DNA from: Amycolatopsis nigrescens CSC17Ta-90
Lineage (GTDB): Bacteria > Actinomycetota > Actinomycetes > Mycobacteriales > Pseudonocardiaceae
Direction of reading: 5' to 3'
DNA length: 64,000 bases
Assembly (NCBI RefSeq): GCF_000384315.1
Contig: NZ_ARVW01000001.1
Location: forward strand, 3,782,157-3,846,156
Part shown: in pieces, positions 48,246 through 56,295 of the stretch
How positions within the stretch are numbered: the first letter of the stretch is position 1
Layout of the letters: the number at the start of each line of letters is the position of its first letter
Notes under the pieces: generated by a model
Databases searched by the model: none
What the model saw: only the letters and a program-made list of their open reading frames with translations
Told to the model about the DNA's origin: nothing
Program-made: the position numbers and the translations under genes

Positions 48246-48491
48246 ATGGAACGCTTCGTGAACGGTGTGTCGGCCGAATTGCTGACCGACGCCGCGTGGC
48301 GCAAGAGCAAGTACAGCGGTGCCCTTGGCAACTGCGTGGAGGTCGCCCCGCTGCCCGGCGGCGACATCGCGATGCGCAACTCCCGCTTCCCGGACGGTCC
48401 GGCCCTCATCTACACGCGCGCCGAGATCGCCGCCTTCCTGGCCGGCGCCAAAGACGGAGAGTTCGACGATGTACTCCGAGTCCAGCACTGA
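48246..48491 (+). CDS. DUF397 domain protein
   Basis: An 81-residue DUF397 protein: WRKSKYSGALGNCVEVAPL, then IAMRNSRFPDGPALIYTRAE and IAAFLAGAKDGEFDD. DUF397 proteins are small partners of XRE-DUF5753 regulators in actinomycetes and probably modulate them, in a manner resembling anti-regulators of the Scr/BldB-like type. ATG 48246 follows GAAGGTGGGATCACA. The start of the next gene lies inside its last 23 nt. Two palindromes upstream may be the binding sites of the regulator at 47075. Confidence 0.92.
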   Translation: MERFVNGVSAELLTDAAWRKSKYSGALGNCVEVAPLPGGDIAMRNSRFPDGPALIYTRAEIAAFLAGAKDGEFDDVLRVQH

Positions 48492-48876
48492 CACCCTGGA
48501 AGCGCCGGTCGACACCGAGACCCGACTTCGGGAGCTCATGTCGCTCGGCTACCAGTTCATCCACCCGCGCGACGCGGCCGGCAAGGTCATCGCCGTGGTC
48601 GGCGTCCGCGTGCACGACACCGTGATCGACGTGGTCCGGCTCAACGCCGAGGACGACGTGGTGGCCACCAGGATGCCGGGCACCGAAGCGGACGTCCTGG
48701 CGCCGGACAAGGTGCTGTGGACGACCCGCGGTAAGGCCCCCGAGGTGCTCGACGAGCTGCTCGCGCTGCCGGCCGACCGGGTGCCGGGTTCGGTGCTCGG
48801 GCCGGACGACACGCCCGCCAGGGGTTGCTGGGTTTCCGGCAGCGGCGGCACCATGCGGTGGCTGTCCGCCTCCTGA
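48469..48876 (+). CDS. Hypothetical protein coupled to DUF397 gene
   Basis: A 135-residue protein starting at ATG 48469, inside the DUF397 gene and preceded by GGAGAGTTCGACG. It is an alpha/beta protein with acidic N-terminus, central strands (KVIAVVGVRVHDTVIDVVRL) and a C-terminal tail with GGTMRWLSAS. No membrane segment or catalytic motif is visible and I recognise no family. Overlap with DUF397 suggests translational coupling and a shared role with the XRE/DUF397 pair. It is followed by a perfect hairpin (48940-48979). Confidence 0.75.
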   Translation: MYSESSTDTLEAPVDTETRLRELMSLGYQFIHPRDAAGKVIAVVGVRVHDTVIDVVRLNAEDDVVATRMPGTEADVLAPDKVLWTTRGKAPEVLDELLALPADRVPGSVLGPDDTPARGCWVSGSGGTMRWLSAS

Positions 48877-48939
48877 TTCCGGGCGTTTTCCTGCGGAGCA
48901 GATCCGAGTGGGTACGCGCTGTGTGCAAAGCCAGGTTCG

Positions 48940-48979
48940 CGCCCGGTGTGCAGTGGTCAGGACCACTGCACACCGGGCG
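48940..48979. terminator. Perfect 19-bp hairpin before purF
   Basis: Arms 48940-48958 and 48961-48979 are perfectly complementary with a two-base AG loop. It lies 63 nt after the previous stop and 62 nt before purF. It may terminate the DUF397 unit, but it could also sit in the purF leader. Confidence 0.8.
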
Positions 48980-49041
48980 TGACCGGTCCGGCCAGCGTTT
49001 ACACTTGAACCGGCCTGCCCTCGTCTCCAGGGAGCTCTTCG

Positions 49042-50598
49042 GTGGTTTCCGACCACGCACTCGTCCCGGACCCCGTCCCCGCTGATCAGCCCGATCCCGA
49101 ACCACGTGAGGAATGTGGCGTCTTCGGTGTCTGGGCCCCTGGTGAGGACGTCGCCAAGCTGAGTTACTACGGGCTGTACGCGCTGCAGCACCGCGGCCAG
49201 GAGGCGGCCGGCATCTCGGTCTCCGACGGCAAGCAGATCGTGGTCTTCAAGGACCTCGGCCTGGTCAGCCAGGTGTTCGACGAGCAGGTGCTGTCCTCGC
49301 TGCAGGGGCACATCGCGGTCGGTCACTGCCGTTACTCCACCACCGGCGCGACCATCTGGGAGAACGCGCAGCCGATCTTCCGGACCACCCCCACCGGCAG
49401 CGGGCTTTCCTTCGCGCACAACGGAAATCTGGTCAACACCGCGGAGCTGCGGGACCGCACCACGGCCGCCGGGCTCAAGCCGCACGCCGGGCTCACCGGC
49501 TCCTCCAGCGACTCCGACCTGATCTGCGGGCTGCTCGCCTCCACCGCGGCCGACCAGGGCATCGAGTCCGCGGCACTGGACCTGCTGCCCACCCTGCGCG
49601 GCGCCTTCTGCCTGGTCTTCGCGGATGAGTCCACTCTGTACGCGGCCCGCGACCCGCACGGTGTGCACCCGCTGGTGCTTGGCAGGCTGGAGCGCGGCTG
49701 GGTGGTCGCCAGCGAGACCGCCGCGCTGGACATCGTGGGCGCGTCCTTCGTCCGCGAGGTCGAGCCCGGCGAGCTGCTGGCCATCGACGCCGAGGGCCTG
49801 CGGTCCTCCCGGTTCGCCAACCCGGAGCCGAAGGGCTGCGTGTTCGAGTACGTCTACCTGGCCCGCCCGGACACCTCGATCGCCGGCCGCAGCGTGCACG
49901 CGACCAGGGTGGACATCGGCAGGCGACTGGCCGAGGAGCACCCCGCCGACGGCGACCTGGTGATCCCGGTGCCGGAGTCCGGCACCCCGGCCGCGATCGG
50001 CTACGCGCAGGGCTCCGGTATTCCGTACGGCTCCGGCCTGGTGAAGAACGCCTACGTGGGCCGTACCTTCATCCAGCCTTCGCAGACCATCCGCCAGCTC
50101 GGCATCCGGCTCAAGCTCAACCCGCTGCGCGACGTGATCCGCGGCAAGCGCCTGGTCGTGGTGGACGACTCGATCGTGCGCGGCAACACCCAGCGCGCAC
50201 TGGTGCGCATGCTGCGAGAGGCCGGCGCGCTCGAGGTGCACGTCCGGATCGCTTCGCCGCCGGTGCGCTGGCCGTGCTTCTACGGCATCGACTTCGCCTC
50301 CCGCGCCGAACTGGTCGCGAACGGGGTGGACGCGGACGGGATCCGGCGGTCCATCGGCGCCGACTCGCTGGGCTACGTGTCACTGGACGGTCTGGTGGCG
50401 GCGTCCGAGCAGCCGAAGTCACGGTTGTGCACCGCCTGCTTCAGCGGCGAGTACCCCATTCCGCTGCCGGAGGACGCGCTGATCGGCAAGCATCTGCTGG
50501 AGAGCATGGAGAACGCGGAAGGCGCGGCCGGGTCCGGCTCCTCTCTCGCCGTCTCCCCGGCCGGGTACGGTGCCGAAGACGCCGTCCGGCGTCCCTAG
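49042..50598 (+). CDS. purF: Amidophosphoribosyltransferase (glutamine PRPP amidotransferase)
   Basis: A 518-residue enzyme that makes phosphoribosylamine from PRPP and glutamine, the committed step of purine synthesis. The Ntn-type nucleophile is Cys25 in REECGVFGVWAPGED, exposed by removal of the propeptide. The glutaminase domain has YALQHRGQEAAGIS and HNGNLVNT. The PRPP loop is VVDDSIVRGNT. Four cysteines (KGCVFEY, WPCFYG and SRLCTACFSGEY) match the 4Fe-4S-binding, Bacillus-type PurF. GGGAG precedes GTG 49042. purM follows 63 nt later. Confidence 0.97.
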   Translation: MVSDHALVPDPVPADQPDPEPREECGVFGVWAPGEDVAKLSYYGLYALQHRGQEAAGISVSDGKQIVVFKDLGLVSQVFDEQVLSSLQGHIAVGHCRYSTTGATIWENAQPIFRTTPTGSGLSFAHNGNLVNTAELRDRTTAAGLKPHAGLTGSSSDSDLICGLLASTAADQGIESAALDLLPTLRGAFCLVFADESTLYAARDPHGVHPLVLGRLERGWVVASETAALDIVGASFVREVEPGELLAIDAEGLRSSRFANPEPKGCVFEYVYLARPDTSIAGRSVHATRVDIGRRLAEEHPADGDLVIPVPESGTPAAIGYAQGSGIPYGSGLVKNAYVGRTFIQPSQTIRQLGIRLKLNPLRDVIRGKRLVVVDDSIVRGNTQRALVRMLREAGALEVHVRIASPPVRWPCFYGIDFASRAELVANGVDADGIRRSIGADSLGYVSLDGLVAASEQPKSRLCTACFSGEYPIPLPEDALIGKHLLESMENAEGAAGSGSSLAVSPAGYGAEDAVRRP

Positions 50599-50661
50599 CT
50601 CGACCACCAACGAGGCGCTCCGCGCCGCCGAACTTCTAGTCCAGAGACGGAGTCCGCTTCC

Positions 50662-51723
50662 GTGAGCGAGTCCACTTACGCCGCCGCCGGGGTCAGTATC
50701 GAAGCCGGTGACCAAGCAGTCGAGCTGCTCAAGCCGCACGCTCAGCGCGCCACCCGCCCGGAGGTGCTCGGCGGTGTCGGCGGGTTCGCCGGGCTCTTTT
50801 CGCTGAAGCTGGACCGCTGGAAGGAGCCGGTGCTCGCGTCCTCCACGGACGGCGTCGGCACCAAGATCGCCGTCGCGCAGGCGCTGGACAAGCACGACAC
50901 GGTTGGCATCGACCTGGTCGCCATGGTGGTGGACGACCTGGTGGTCACCGGCGCCGAGCCGCTGTTCCTGCAGGACTACATCGCGGTCGGCAAGGTGCAG
51001 CCGGAGAAGATCTCCGCGCTGGTCGGCGGCATCGCGGAAGGCTGTGTGCAGGCCGGCTGCGCGCTGCTCGGCGGCGAAACGGCCGAGCACCCCGGCATGA
51101 TGGGCGAGCACGACTACGACATGTCGGCGACCGGCGTCGGCGTGGTCGAAGCGGCCGACCTGCTGTCCCCCGAGCGCGTGCGCCCCGGTGACGTGGTGAT
51201 CGCGATGGGGTCCTCCGGCCTGCACTCCAACGGCTTTTCGTTGGCGCGCAAGGTGTTGCTGGAGATCGCCAGGATGCCGCTGGACGGGCACGTCGAGGAG
51301 TTCGGCCGCACCCTCGGCGAGGAGTTGCTCGAGCCGACCCGGATCTACGCGAAGGACTGCCTCGCGCTGGCCGCCGAGGCCGAGGTGCGCACGTTCGCGC
51401 ACGTCACCGGCGGCGGCCTGGAGGCGAACCTGGCCAGGGTCATGCCGCGCGGACTGGTCGCCGCGCTGGAGCGCGGGACCTGGACGCCGGCGCCGGTGTT
51501 CGCGACCATCGCGCACCGCGGCAAGGTGGATCGCGGCGAGATGGAGAAGACCTTCAACATGGGCGTCGGCATGGTCACCGTGGTCGGCCCGGAGGACGTG
51601 GACCGGGCGCTGGCGGTGCTCACCGCGCGGCACGTGCCGTCCTGGATCCTCGGCGAAGTGCGGCCGGCCGACGACCCGGACGGGCCGCGGGCGGTGCTCT
51701 CCGGTGACCACCCCCGGTTCTGA
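50662..51723 (+). CDS. purM: Phosphoribosylformylglycinamidine cyclo-ligase (AIR synthetase)
   Basis: A 353-residue enzyme that closes the imidazole ring, converting FGAM to AIR with ATP. Conserved: GGFAGLFSLKLDRW, STDGVGTKIAVAQAL, DLVVTGAEPLFLQDYIAVG, LGGETAEHPGMM and HVTGGGLEANLARV. The GTG start 50662 matches the usual N-terminus TYAAAGVSIEAGDQAVELL. purF-purM order is common in actinomycetes. Its last 20 nt overlap the start of arfB, so translation of the two is coupled. Confidence 0.97.
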   Translation: MSESTYAAAGVSIEAGDQAVELLKPHAQRATRPEVLGGVGGFAGLFSLKLDRWKEPVLASSTDGVGTKIAVAQALDKHDTVGIDLVAMVVDDLVVTGAEPLFLQDYIAVGKVQPEKISALVGGIAEGCVQAGCALLGGETAEHPGMMGEHDYDMSATGVGVVEAADLLSPERVRPGDVVIAMGSSGLHSNGFSLARKVLLEIARMPLDGHVEEFGRTLGEELLEPTRIYAKDCLALAAEAEVRTFAHVTGGGLEANLARVMPRGLVAALERGTWTPAPVFATIAHRGKVDRGEMEKTFNMGVGMVTVVGPEDVDRALAVLTARHVPSWILGEVRPADDPDGPRAVLSGDHPRF

Positions 51724-52141
51724 CCTGGCGGTCACCCGGCGGCTGGTGATCCCGGCCGGCGAGCTCGCCGAGCGGTTCTCCCGGTCGTCCGGCCCCGGCG
51801 GCCAAGGCGTGAACACCACCGACTCACGGGTGGAGCTTTCCTTCGACCTGGCGCGTTCGCCGTCCGTACCGGACGATTTGCGGGCCCGGCTGCTGGAGCG
51901 GCTGGCCGGGCGACTGGTGGACGGCGTGCTCACGATCGCGGCCAGCGAACACCGCGCCCAGCTGGCGAACCGCGAGGCGGCGCGCGTCCGGCTGGTGCGC
52001 GTGCTGCGCGAAGCGGCCGCGCCCCCGCCACCGAAACGCCGCGCCACCAAGCCGACCCGCGGCTCCAAGGAACGCCGCCTTGCCGCGAAGAAGCGCCGCG
52101 GTGACGTCAAACGCGGCCGCGGCGGCCGTTTCGACGACTGA
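51704..52141 (+). CDS. arfB: Alternative ribosome-rescue factor ArfB / peptidyl-tRNA hydrolase (YaeJ-like)
   Basis: A 145-residue protein with the GGQ motif in SSGPGGQGVNTTDSRVEL, as in class-I release factors, and the basic C-terminal tail (RRLAAKKRRGDVKRGRGGR) that binds the mRNA channel of stalled ribosomes. Such proteins hydrolyse peptidyl-tRNA on ribosomes without a stop codon. GTG 51704 lies 20 nt inside purM. No ribosome site is needed if translation is coupled. A perfect 19-bp hairpin (52161-52209) follows. Confidence 0.92.
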   Translation: MTTPGSDLAVTRRLVIPAGELAERFSRSSGPGGQGVNTTDSRVELSFDLARSPSVPDDLRARLLERLAGRLVDGVLTIAASEHRAQLANREAARVRLVRVLREAAAPPPPKRRATKPTRGSKERRLAAKKRRGDVKRGRGGRFDD

Positions 52142-52160
52142 CCCTTCCCCGCCCGCCCGA

Positions 52161-52209
52161 GCCCAACGTGACGTTTGGCTCGTTCTATTGGCCAAACGTC
52201 ACGTTGGGC
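52161..52209. terminator. Perfect 19-bp hairpin between convergent arfB and MerR genes
   Basis: Arms 52161-52179 and 52191-52209 are fully complementary with an 11-base loop. Position between two gene 3' ends fits a bidirectional terminator. Confidence 0.85.
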
Positions 52210-52246
52210 CTGTCCGGTTTGGGGCTGGTGTGGCGAAAGGGGGACT

Positions 52247-52600
52247 TCAGTGAGCCGCCGCCCGGCGCAGCTCGCGAGCGAGCAGTTCGCGGGTGGTGCT
52301 CATCTCGGCCAGTCTGGCCTCCGTCGCGGCCAGCTTCCTGGCGATCAGGGACACGCTTTCCGGGCAGCTCCTGGTCTCGTCGTACTCGTCGTCGAGACAG
52401 GGCCGGAAATGCCGGATCTCGGTCGCGGTCAGCCCCAGCCCGAGCAGCCGTCGGATGTTGCGCACCCTGGTCACCGCGGTCGCCGGGTAGTCGCGGTAGC
52501 CGTTGGCCGATCGTCGCGCGGGCAGCAGGCCGTTCTGCTCGTAGTACCGAAGGGCCCGTACCGTCGTCCCGGCCGTGCGGGCGAGTTCTCCGATCAGCAT
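52247..52600 (-). CDS. MerR-family regulator
   Basis: A 117-residue regulator. The N-terminal winged HTH is canonical: LIGELARTAGTTVRALRYYEQNGLLPA, here split by the sequence limits into IGELARTAGTTV and RALRYYEQNGLL. The C-terminal half is a dimerisation helix (IARKLAATEARLAEMSTT). Two cysteines (RPCLDDEYDETRSC) could bind a metal or sense redox, but the typical MerR metal loop is not clear. It lies 16 nt downstream of the SDR gene on the same strand, so the two are co-transcribed and the SDR gene may be its target. Confidence 0.9.
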   Translation of the reverse strand: MLIGELARTAGTTVRALRYYEQNGLLPARRSANGYRDYPATAVTRVRNIRRLLGLGLTATEIRHFRPCLDDEYDETRSCPESVSLIARKLAATEARLAEMSTTRELLARELRRAAAH

Positions 52601-52616
52601 GTCTCCAAGTTACGGG

Positions 52617-53375
52617 TCAGGCGACGGTGAGGCCGCCGTCCACGCGCAGCACGGCGCCGGTCAGGTAGCTCGCCTCCGGCCGAGCCACCTGCACGATCCA
52701 CCAGGCGATCTCCTCCGGCTGAGCCAGCTTGCCGAGCGGGATCTGCCGTTCCAGCGCCGCACCCAGCTCGACCAGCTCGGCTTCCTGGTAGCCGGCGTGC
52801 TGCATGATCGGGGTCCGGGTGATCCCGGGTGCCACCGAGACCACCCGGATGCCCCGGCCGCCGAGTTCCACCGCCCAGGTGCGGGTGAGAAAGTCCAGCG
52901 CGACCTTGGTGGAGCCGTACACCGAGTTGTCCGGCAGGCCGCGGTCCGGCGGGTTCGAGCTGATGTTGACCACGGCACCCCGGGCCTCGGCCAGCCACGG
53001 CAGCGCCTCCTGGGTCAGGAAGAGCGGGCCGGTCAGGTTGGTGCCCAGCTGCTCCGCGGTACTGGCGCGGTCGATTCCCCCGAGCGGTGCCTTCCGCACG
53101 ATGCCGGCGTTGTTGACCAGCACGTCGATCCGGCCGGACGACTCCAGCGCAGCGCGGACGATGGCCGCCGGTGCGGTTTCGGCGGCCACGTCCGCGGCGA
53201 AGGTCCTGATGGCCGGATGCGCCGCCGCCGTCTCTCGCAGCCTGCTTTCGGTGCGGCCGACCGCGAGTACGTCGGCACCCTGCTCGGCGAACAGCCACGC
53301 GGTCGTCCGGCCGATCCCGGTGCCGGCGCCGGTCACGATGACGGTTTTGCCTGCGAAGGGGGTTTCCTTGCTCAT
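52617..53375 (-). CDS. Short-chain dehydrogenase/reductase (SDR)
   Basis: A 252-residue classical SDR. The cofactor loop is VTGAGTGIGRTTAW, with NNAGIV, the catalytic Ser in VVNISSNPPD, Tyr and Lys in VYGSTKVAL and the closing SYLTGAVLRVDGG. An Arg after the second strand (AVGRTESRL) suggests NADP(H). It oxidises or reduces an unknown alcohol/ketone. It is the first gene of a two-gene unit with a MerR-type regulator, which is commonly seen when the regulator controls a detoxifying enzyme. Confidence 0.92.
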   Translation of the reverse strand: MSKETPFAGKTVIVTGAGTGIGRTTAWLFAEQGADVLAVGRTESRLRETAAAHPAIRTFAADVAAETAPAAIVRAALESSGRIDVLVNNAGIVRKAPLGGIDRASTAEQLGTNLTGPLFLTQEALPWLAEARGAVVNISSNPPDRGLPDNSVYGSTKVALDFLTRTWAVELGGRGIRVVSVAPGITRTPIMQHAGYQEAELVELGAALERQIPLGKLAQPEEIAWWIVQVARPEASYLTGAVLRVDGGLTVA

Positions 53376-53441
53376 GCCGCGAAGCTAGGGCGTGACCCCG
53401 GGGTCAGGGTCACGCCGCTGTGCCACGCGTCACACGACCGG

Positions 53442-54194
53442 CTACTCGCGGATCAGGTGCAAGATGTCGCCGACTCCCCGGAAACCGACCTTGGCGTAGA
53501 GCCGCGCCTCGACCTCGGTGCCCGGAGTCAGGAAGGGCATGTCCGCCCCCGCCCGGTGCGCGGCCAGGGTGATGAACTCGGTGAAGGCGGCGCAGATCCC
53601 GCGTCGGCGGTACTTCGCGCGCACGCCGAACCCGACCAGTTCGGTCAGGCCGTCGGTGAGCACGTCACCGGCACCGCCGCCGGCGGCCTCGCCGGTCTCC
53701 GCGTTCCTGGCGAGCACTGCGAAACCGCCGCGTGCCAGCAGGTCCCGCATCCTGGCCACGTCCGCGGGGGTGGCCGTTCCGGATTCGCCGTACGCTTCGT
53801 TCTGCGCGCTGATGAGCCCGGCGAAGTCCTCATCGGATTCGGGCACGAGCAATTCGATGCCCGCCGGCGCCGGCTGTTCCGCCACCGCGCCGGGTGGGCA
53901 GGTCATCACCGGGATCCTGCGTTCCACGGTGTAGCCACCGGCGAGCAGTACGGCTTCCACGTCTGGAGCGTTGTCCGGCAGGAACTCCAGCCGTGGCAAC
54001 AGGTTCCGCCGCTGGTATGCCGCCGTGAGAGCGTCCACATCGGACACTTTTGGGCTAGCGCCGTCTACCGGGATGGCGTAGTTGAGGTTCCGGTTGTCGG
54101 AGTGCTGGGAAAACGTGGCCAGGAACGGGCCGATCATCTCGGTGTCCCGGCCGTGTGCCGCGTTGCGTCGGATGTAGGACTGAAGAGCAGACAT
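53442..54194 (-). CDS. GNAT N-acetyltransferase
   Basis: A 250-residue protein with a two-lobe GNAT layout. The C-terminal lobe has the acetyl-CoA loop VGFGVRAKYRRRGICAAFTEF, followed by LTPGTEVEARLYAKVGFRG. The N-terminal lobe is a divergent, possibly duplicated GNAT fold. AAAGG stands ahead of ATG 54194. The substrate is unknown. The region downstream to the SDR gene (53376-53441) has no gene. The 54195-54334 interval, 140 nt, shows no feature beyond this start region. Confidence 0.88.
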   Translation of the reverse strand: MSALQSYIRRNAAHGRDTEMIGPFLATFSQHSDNRNLNYAIPVDGASPKVSDVDALTAAYQRRNLLPRLEFLPDNAPDVEAVLLAGGYTVERRIPVMTCPPGAVAEQPAPAGIELLVPESDEDFAGLISAQNEAYGESGTATPADVARMRDLLARGGFAVLARNAETGEAAGGGAGDVLTDGLTELVGFGVRAKYRRRGICAAFTEFITLAAHRAGADMPFLTPGTEVEARLYAKVGFRGVGDILHLIRE

Positions 54195-54334
54195 TCGTCT
54201 GAAACCTTTCGGGCAGGAGGAAATGAGCGCGTGATGGCGAAGCCGGTGTTGCTACCGGGCGACGCCGGCGAAGGCGTCCGTCATGAGGCGTTCCTCTTGC
54301 TCGATCGGTGGCCGTCTTTCGACCTCCTCCACTT

Positions 54335-54634
54335 CTACCCGATAGCCGGCCGCACCGCCACGGGTTTTTCGCCGTCCAGCCAGACCAGCCGCGCGTCGCC
54401 GACCAGCCGGTAGCGGATTAGTAGCTGCTCGGCGGACTCGGACTGCCAGGTGCGGCGGCTGCCGGGGTCGTACAGCAGCGCGCCGCCGAACTCCTCATCC
54501 CACTGCATCCCCCAGCCGCACAGTGTCATGTCGTCGTCTCCGTGGAACAGCCCGTATATCGCGAACAATCGCGGCTTGTCGATCCTGACGTACTCCGCCA
54601 GCTCGCGCAGCCGCTCCCTGCGCACCTTTTCCAT
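54335..54634 (-). CDS. Small hypothetical protein divergent from XRE regulator
   Basis: A 99-residue protein starting at ATG 54634 (MEKVRRERLRELAEYV). An amphipathic helix leads to a beta-rich domain with several Trp and Tyr (LCGWGMQWDEEFGGALLYD), then SAEQLLIRYRLVGDARLVWL. It has no signal or membrane segment and I recognise no family. It is divergent from an XRE-DUF5753 gene with 90 nt between starts, and may be controlled by that regulator. Function unknown. Confidence 0.72.
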   Translation of the reverse strand: MEKVRRERLRELAEYVRIDKPRLFAIYGLFHGDDDMTLCGWGMQWDEEFGGALLYDPGSRRTWQSESAEQLLIRYRLVGDARLVWLDGEKPVAVRPAIG

Positions 54635-54724
54635 GGCGCGAAAGTTGGCATGTTCTACTTACCGCAAGCAAGTCATCCCTTTGAGCTATTGCGTAGCCAG
54701 GAGATCCTGTCGAAATACTTCACC

Positions 54725-55594
54725 ATGCCAGCAATTCAAAGTATCAGTGCACGGTCCAGGAAAGTGGCCGCCGAACTTCGGCGGCTTCGCGAAGCAGCCG
54801 GAATGACTGGAGCTCGCGTCGCCGAAGTACTCGGTATGTCAGCGAGCAAGATAAGCCGGATCGAGACCGGTCATCGTGGTCTCTGCGTTGACGACGTGGC
54901 CCCGCTGCTCGGACTTTACCGCGTACCTGAGCGTCGCCGGGCCGAGATCCTTTCTCTGGTGAGGAAGTCCGAGGAGCGAGGATGGCTGGTCGCAAGCGTT
55001 CCGCAGCTCAGGGATCGTTGGCAGCATCTGCTCGATCTCGAGATGGGCGCGACTCGCTTCGTGAACTACGAGCTTTGCCTGATTCCTGGTCTGCTTCAGA
55101 CTCCTGAATACACGACGGCGCTGGTGACCGCTGCCCAACTTGCGCTCAGCGCGGTCGAAGTCCAGAACCTCGTCGTGATTCGCATGTCCAGGCAGGTGCG
55201 CTTGCGCAACCCCCGGGTTCAGCTTCTTGCCGTGCTGGACGAGATGGCTCTTCAGCGCATGGTCGGCGACCGAGAAGTGATGTACAGGCAGTTGCTTCAC
55301 TTGGTGGAATGTGCAGGCCGAGCCGGTATTATCGTGCGCGTGGTGCCCTCGGGGGTGGGGCAGCATGCGGGCTGGCGTGGTCCTTTCTTGCTGATGGACT
55401 ATCCGGGCGAGCCCAGCATCGTGGCACTCGAGGTGCAGGGGGTTGCCGTCTTTCTCGAGGAACCTGATGACGTGGCCGATATTCGGCTTTCGCTGGCGAA
55501 CATCCTGGAACACGCCTTGTCGCCCGACGATTCTCTCGACTTGATATCTCGTACCGCAGAAAAACTCTACGGTAACCCAGATAGTGTGCGATGA
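54725..55594 (+). CDS. XRE-family regulator with DUF5753 domain (2)
   Basis: A 289-residue regulator. ATG 54725 is chosen because homologues start just before the HTH (RKVAAELRRLREAAGMT, then LGMSASKISRIETGHRG); the longer frame covers the divergent gene's start. The DUF5753 part includes YELCLIPGLLQTPEYT and LLHLVECAGRAGIIVRVVP. Base composition is noticeably less GC-rich than its neighbours, and the GTACG-rich inverted repeat right after the stop is unusual. No DUF397 gene is adjacent; a Uma2-family gene follows instead. The ribosome site is weak. Confidence 0.92.
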   Translation: MPAIQSISARSRKVAAELRRLREAAGMTGARVAEVLGMSASKISRIETGHRGLCVDDVAPLLGLYRVPERRRAEILSLVRKSEERGWLVASVPQLRDRWQHLLDLEMGATRFVNYELCLIPGLLQTPEYTTALVTAAQLALSAVEVQNLVVIRMSRQVRLRNPRVQLLAVLDEMALQRMVGDREVMYRQLLHLVECAGRAGIIVRVVPSGVGQHAGWRGPFLLMDYPGEPSIVALEVQGVAVFLEEPDDVADIRLSLANILEHALSPDDSLDLISRTAEKLYGNPDSVR

Positions 55595-55599
55595 AGCGC

Positions 55600-55649
55600 T
55601 TCTTCGCCTACGTACGTCTGCGTACGTGGCGCGTACGCAGAGCGAAGAA
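55600..55649. repeat. Nested inverted repeats between XRE and Uma2 genes
   Basis: The inner arms TCTGCGTACG (55617-55626) and CGTACGCAGA (55632-55641) are perfect; the outer arms TTCTTCGC (55600-55607) and GCGAAGAA (55642-55649) extend the structure. It begins 6 nt after the XRE stop and 89 nt before the Uma2 start. It could be a terminator or an operator. Confidence 0.8.
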
Positions 55650-55737
55650 ACCGTAGTAAACCACCACCTCGTTCGGAATCCTGGACACCCCACAAAAAAC
55701 CAAGTAAGAATGAGAAAGACCAAGGGAGGAGAAAAAG

Positions 55738-56295
55738 ATGAGCGCCCTGCTTACCCACGACGAGCCGCTGTCCCTGGCCGACTGGCTGAACCTGCCGGAG
55801 GACAACTCCCGCCGTTACGAGCTGGTTGAAGGAGTTCTGTCCGTGAGTTCCCGTCCGTCACTAGGTCATCAGGAGGTGATCTCCGGTCTGTTGCAACAAC
55901 TTCGCCCGCAGTTACCCGCCGGCTTGAAGGTGCTCCCCGAAGTGGAGGTCGTGTTGTTCGAGAAGTACCCGCCCACGGTGCGGGTACCGGATCTGGTGGT
56001 GGTGCCGTCCGCACTGGCCACCGCCAAGGTCGCGCGGTGCCATGCCCCGGATGTCCGTCTCGTCGTCGAGGTGATGTCGTCGAGTTCGAAGGTGGTCGAC
56101 AGGTCGGTCAAGTTCGTCGAATACGCCAAGGCGGGTATCGGGAACTACTGGATCATCGACCTGGAGAAGCCGTTGCGGCTCACCGCCTATCGCCTCTCCG
56201 GCGATCATTACGAGCCCGAAGTCGAGACCACGTGCGAAGCACGGCTCACCGCGCCCGCACCGGTCGCCGTGCGGCCGGCCGCCCTGCTTCCCTGA
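55738..56295 (+). CDS. Uma2-family (PD-(D/E)XK-like) endonuclease-fold protein
   Basis: A 185-residue protein of the Uma2 family. Marks are SLADWLNLPEDNSRRYELVE (Glu of the core), VRVPDLVVVPSAL (Asp), LVVEVMSSSSKVVDRSVKFV (Glu and basic residue) and YAKAGIGNYWIIDLE, matching the PD-(D/E)XK fold. GGAGGAGAAAAAG gives a strong ribosome site for ATG 55738. Uma2 genes are very common in actinomycetes and cyanobacteria and their function is not settled. Here it follows an XRE regulator and an inverted repeat. Its 3' end overlaps the convergent VanZ-like gene by 88 nt. Confidence 0.92.
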   Translation: MSALLTHDEPLSLADWLNLPEDNSRRYELVEGVLSVSSRPSLGHQEVISGLLQQLRPQLPAGLKVLPEVEVVLFEKYPPTVRVPDLVVVPSALATAKVARCHAPDVRLVVEVMSSSSKVVDRSVKFVEYAKAGIGNYWIIDLEKPLRLTAYRLSGDHYEPEVETTCEARLTAPAPVAVRPAALLP

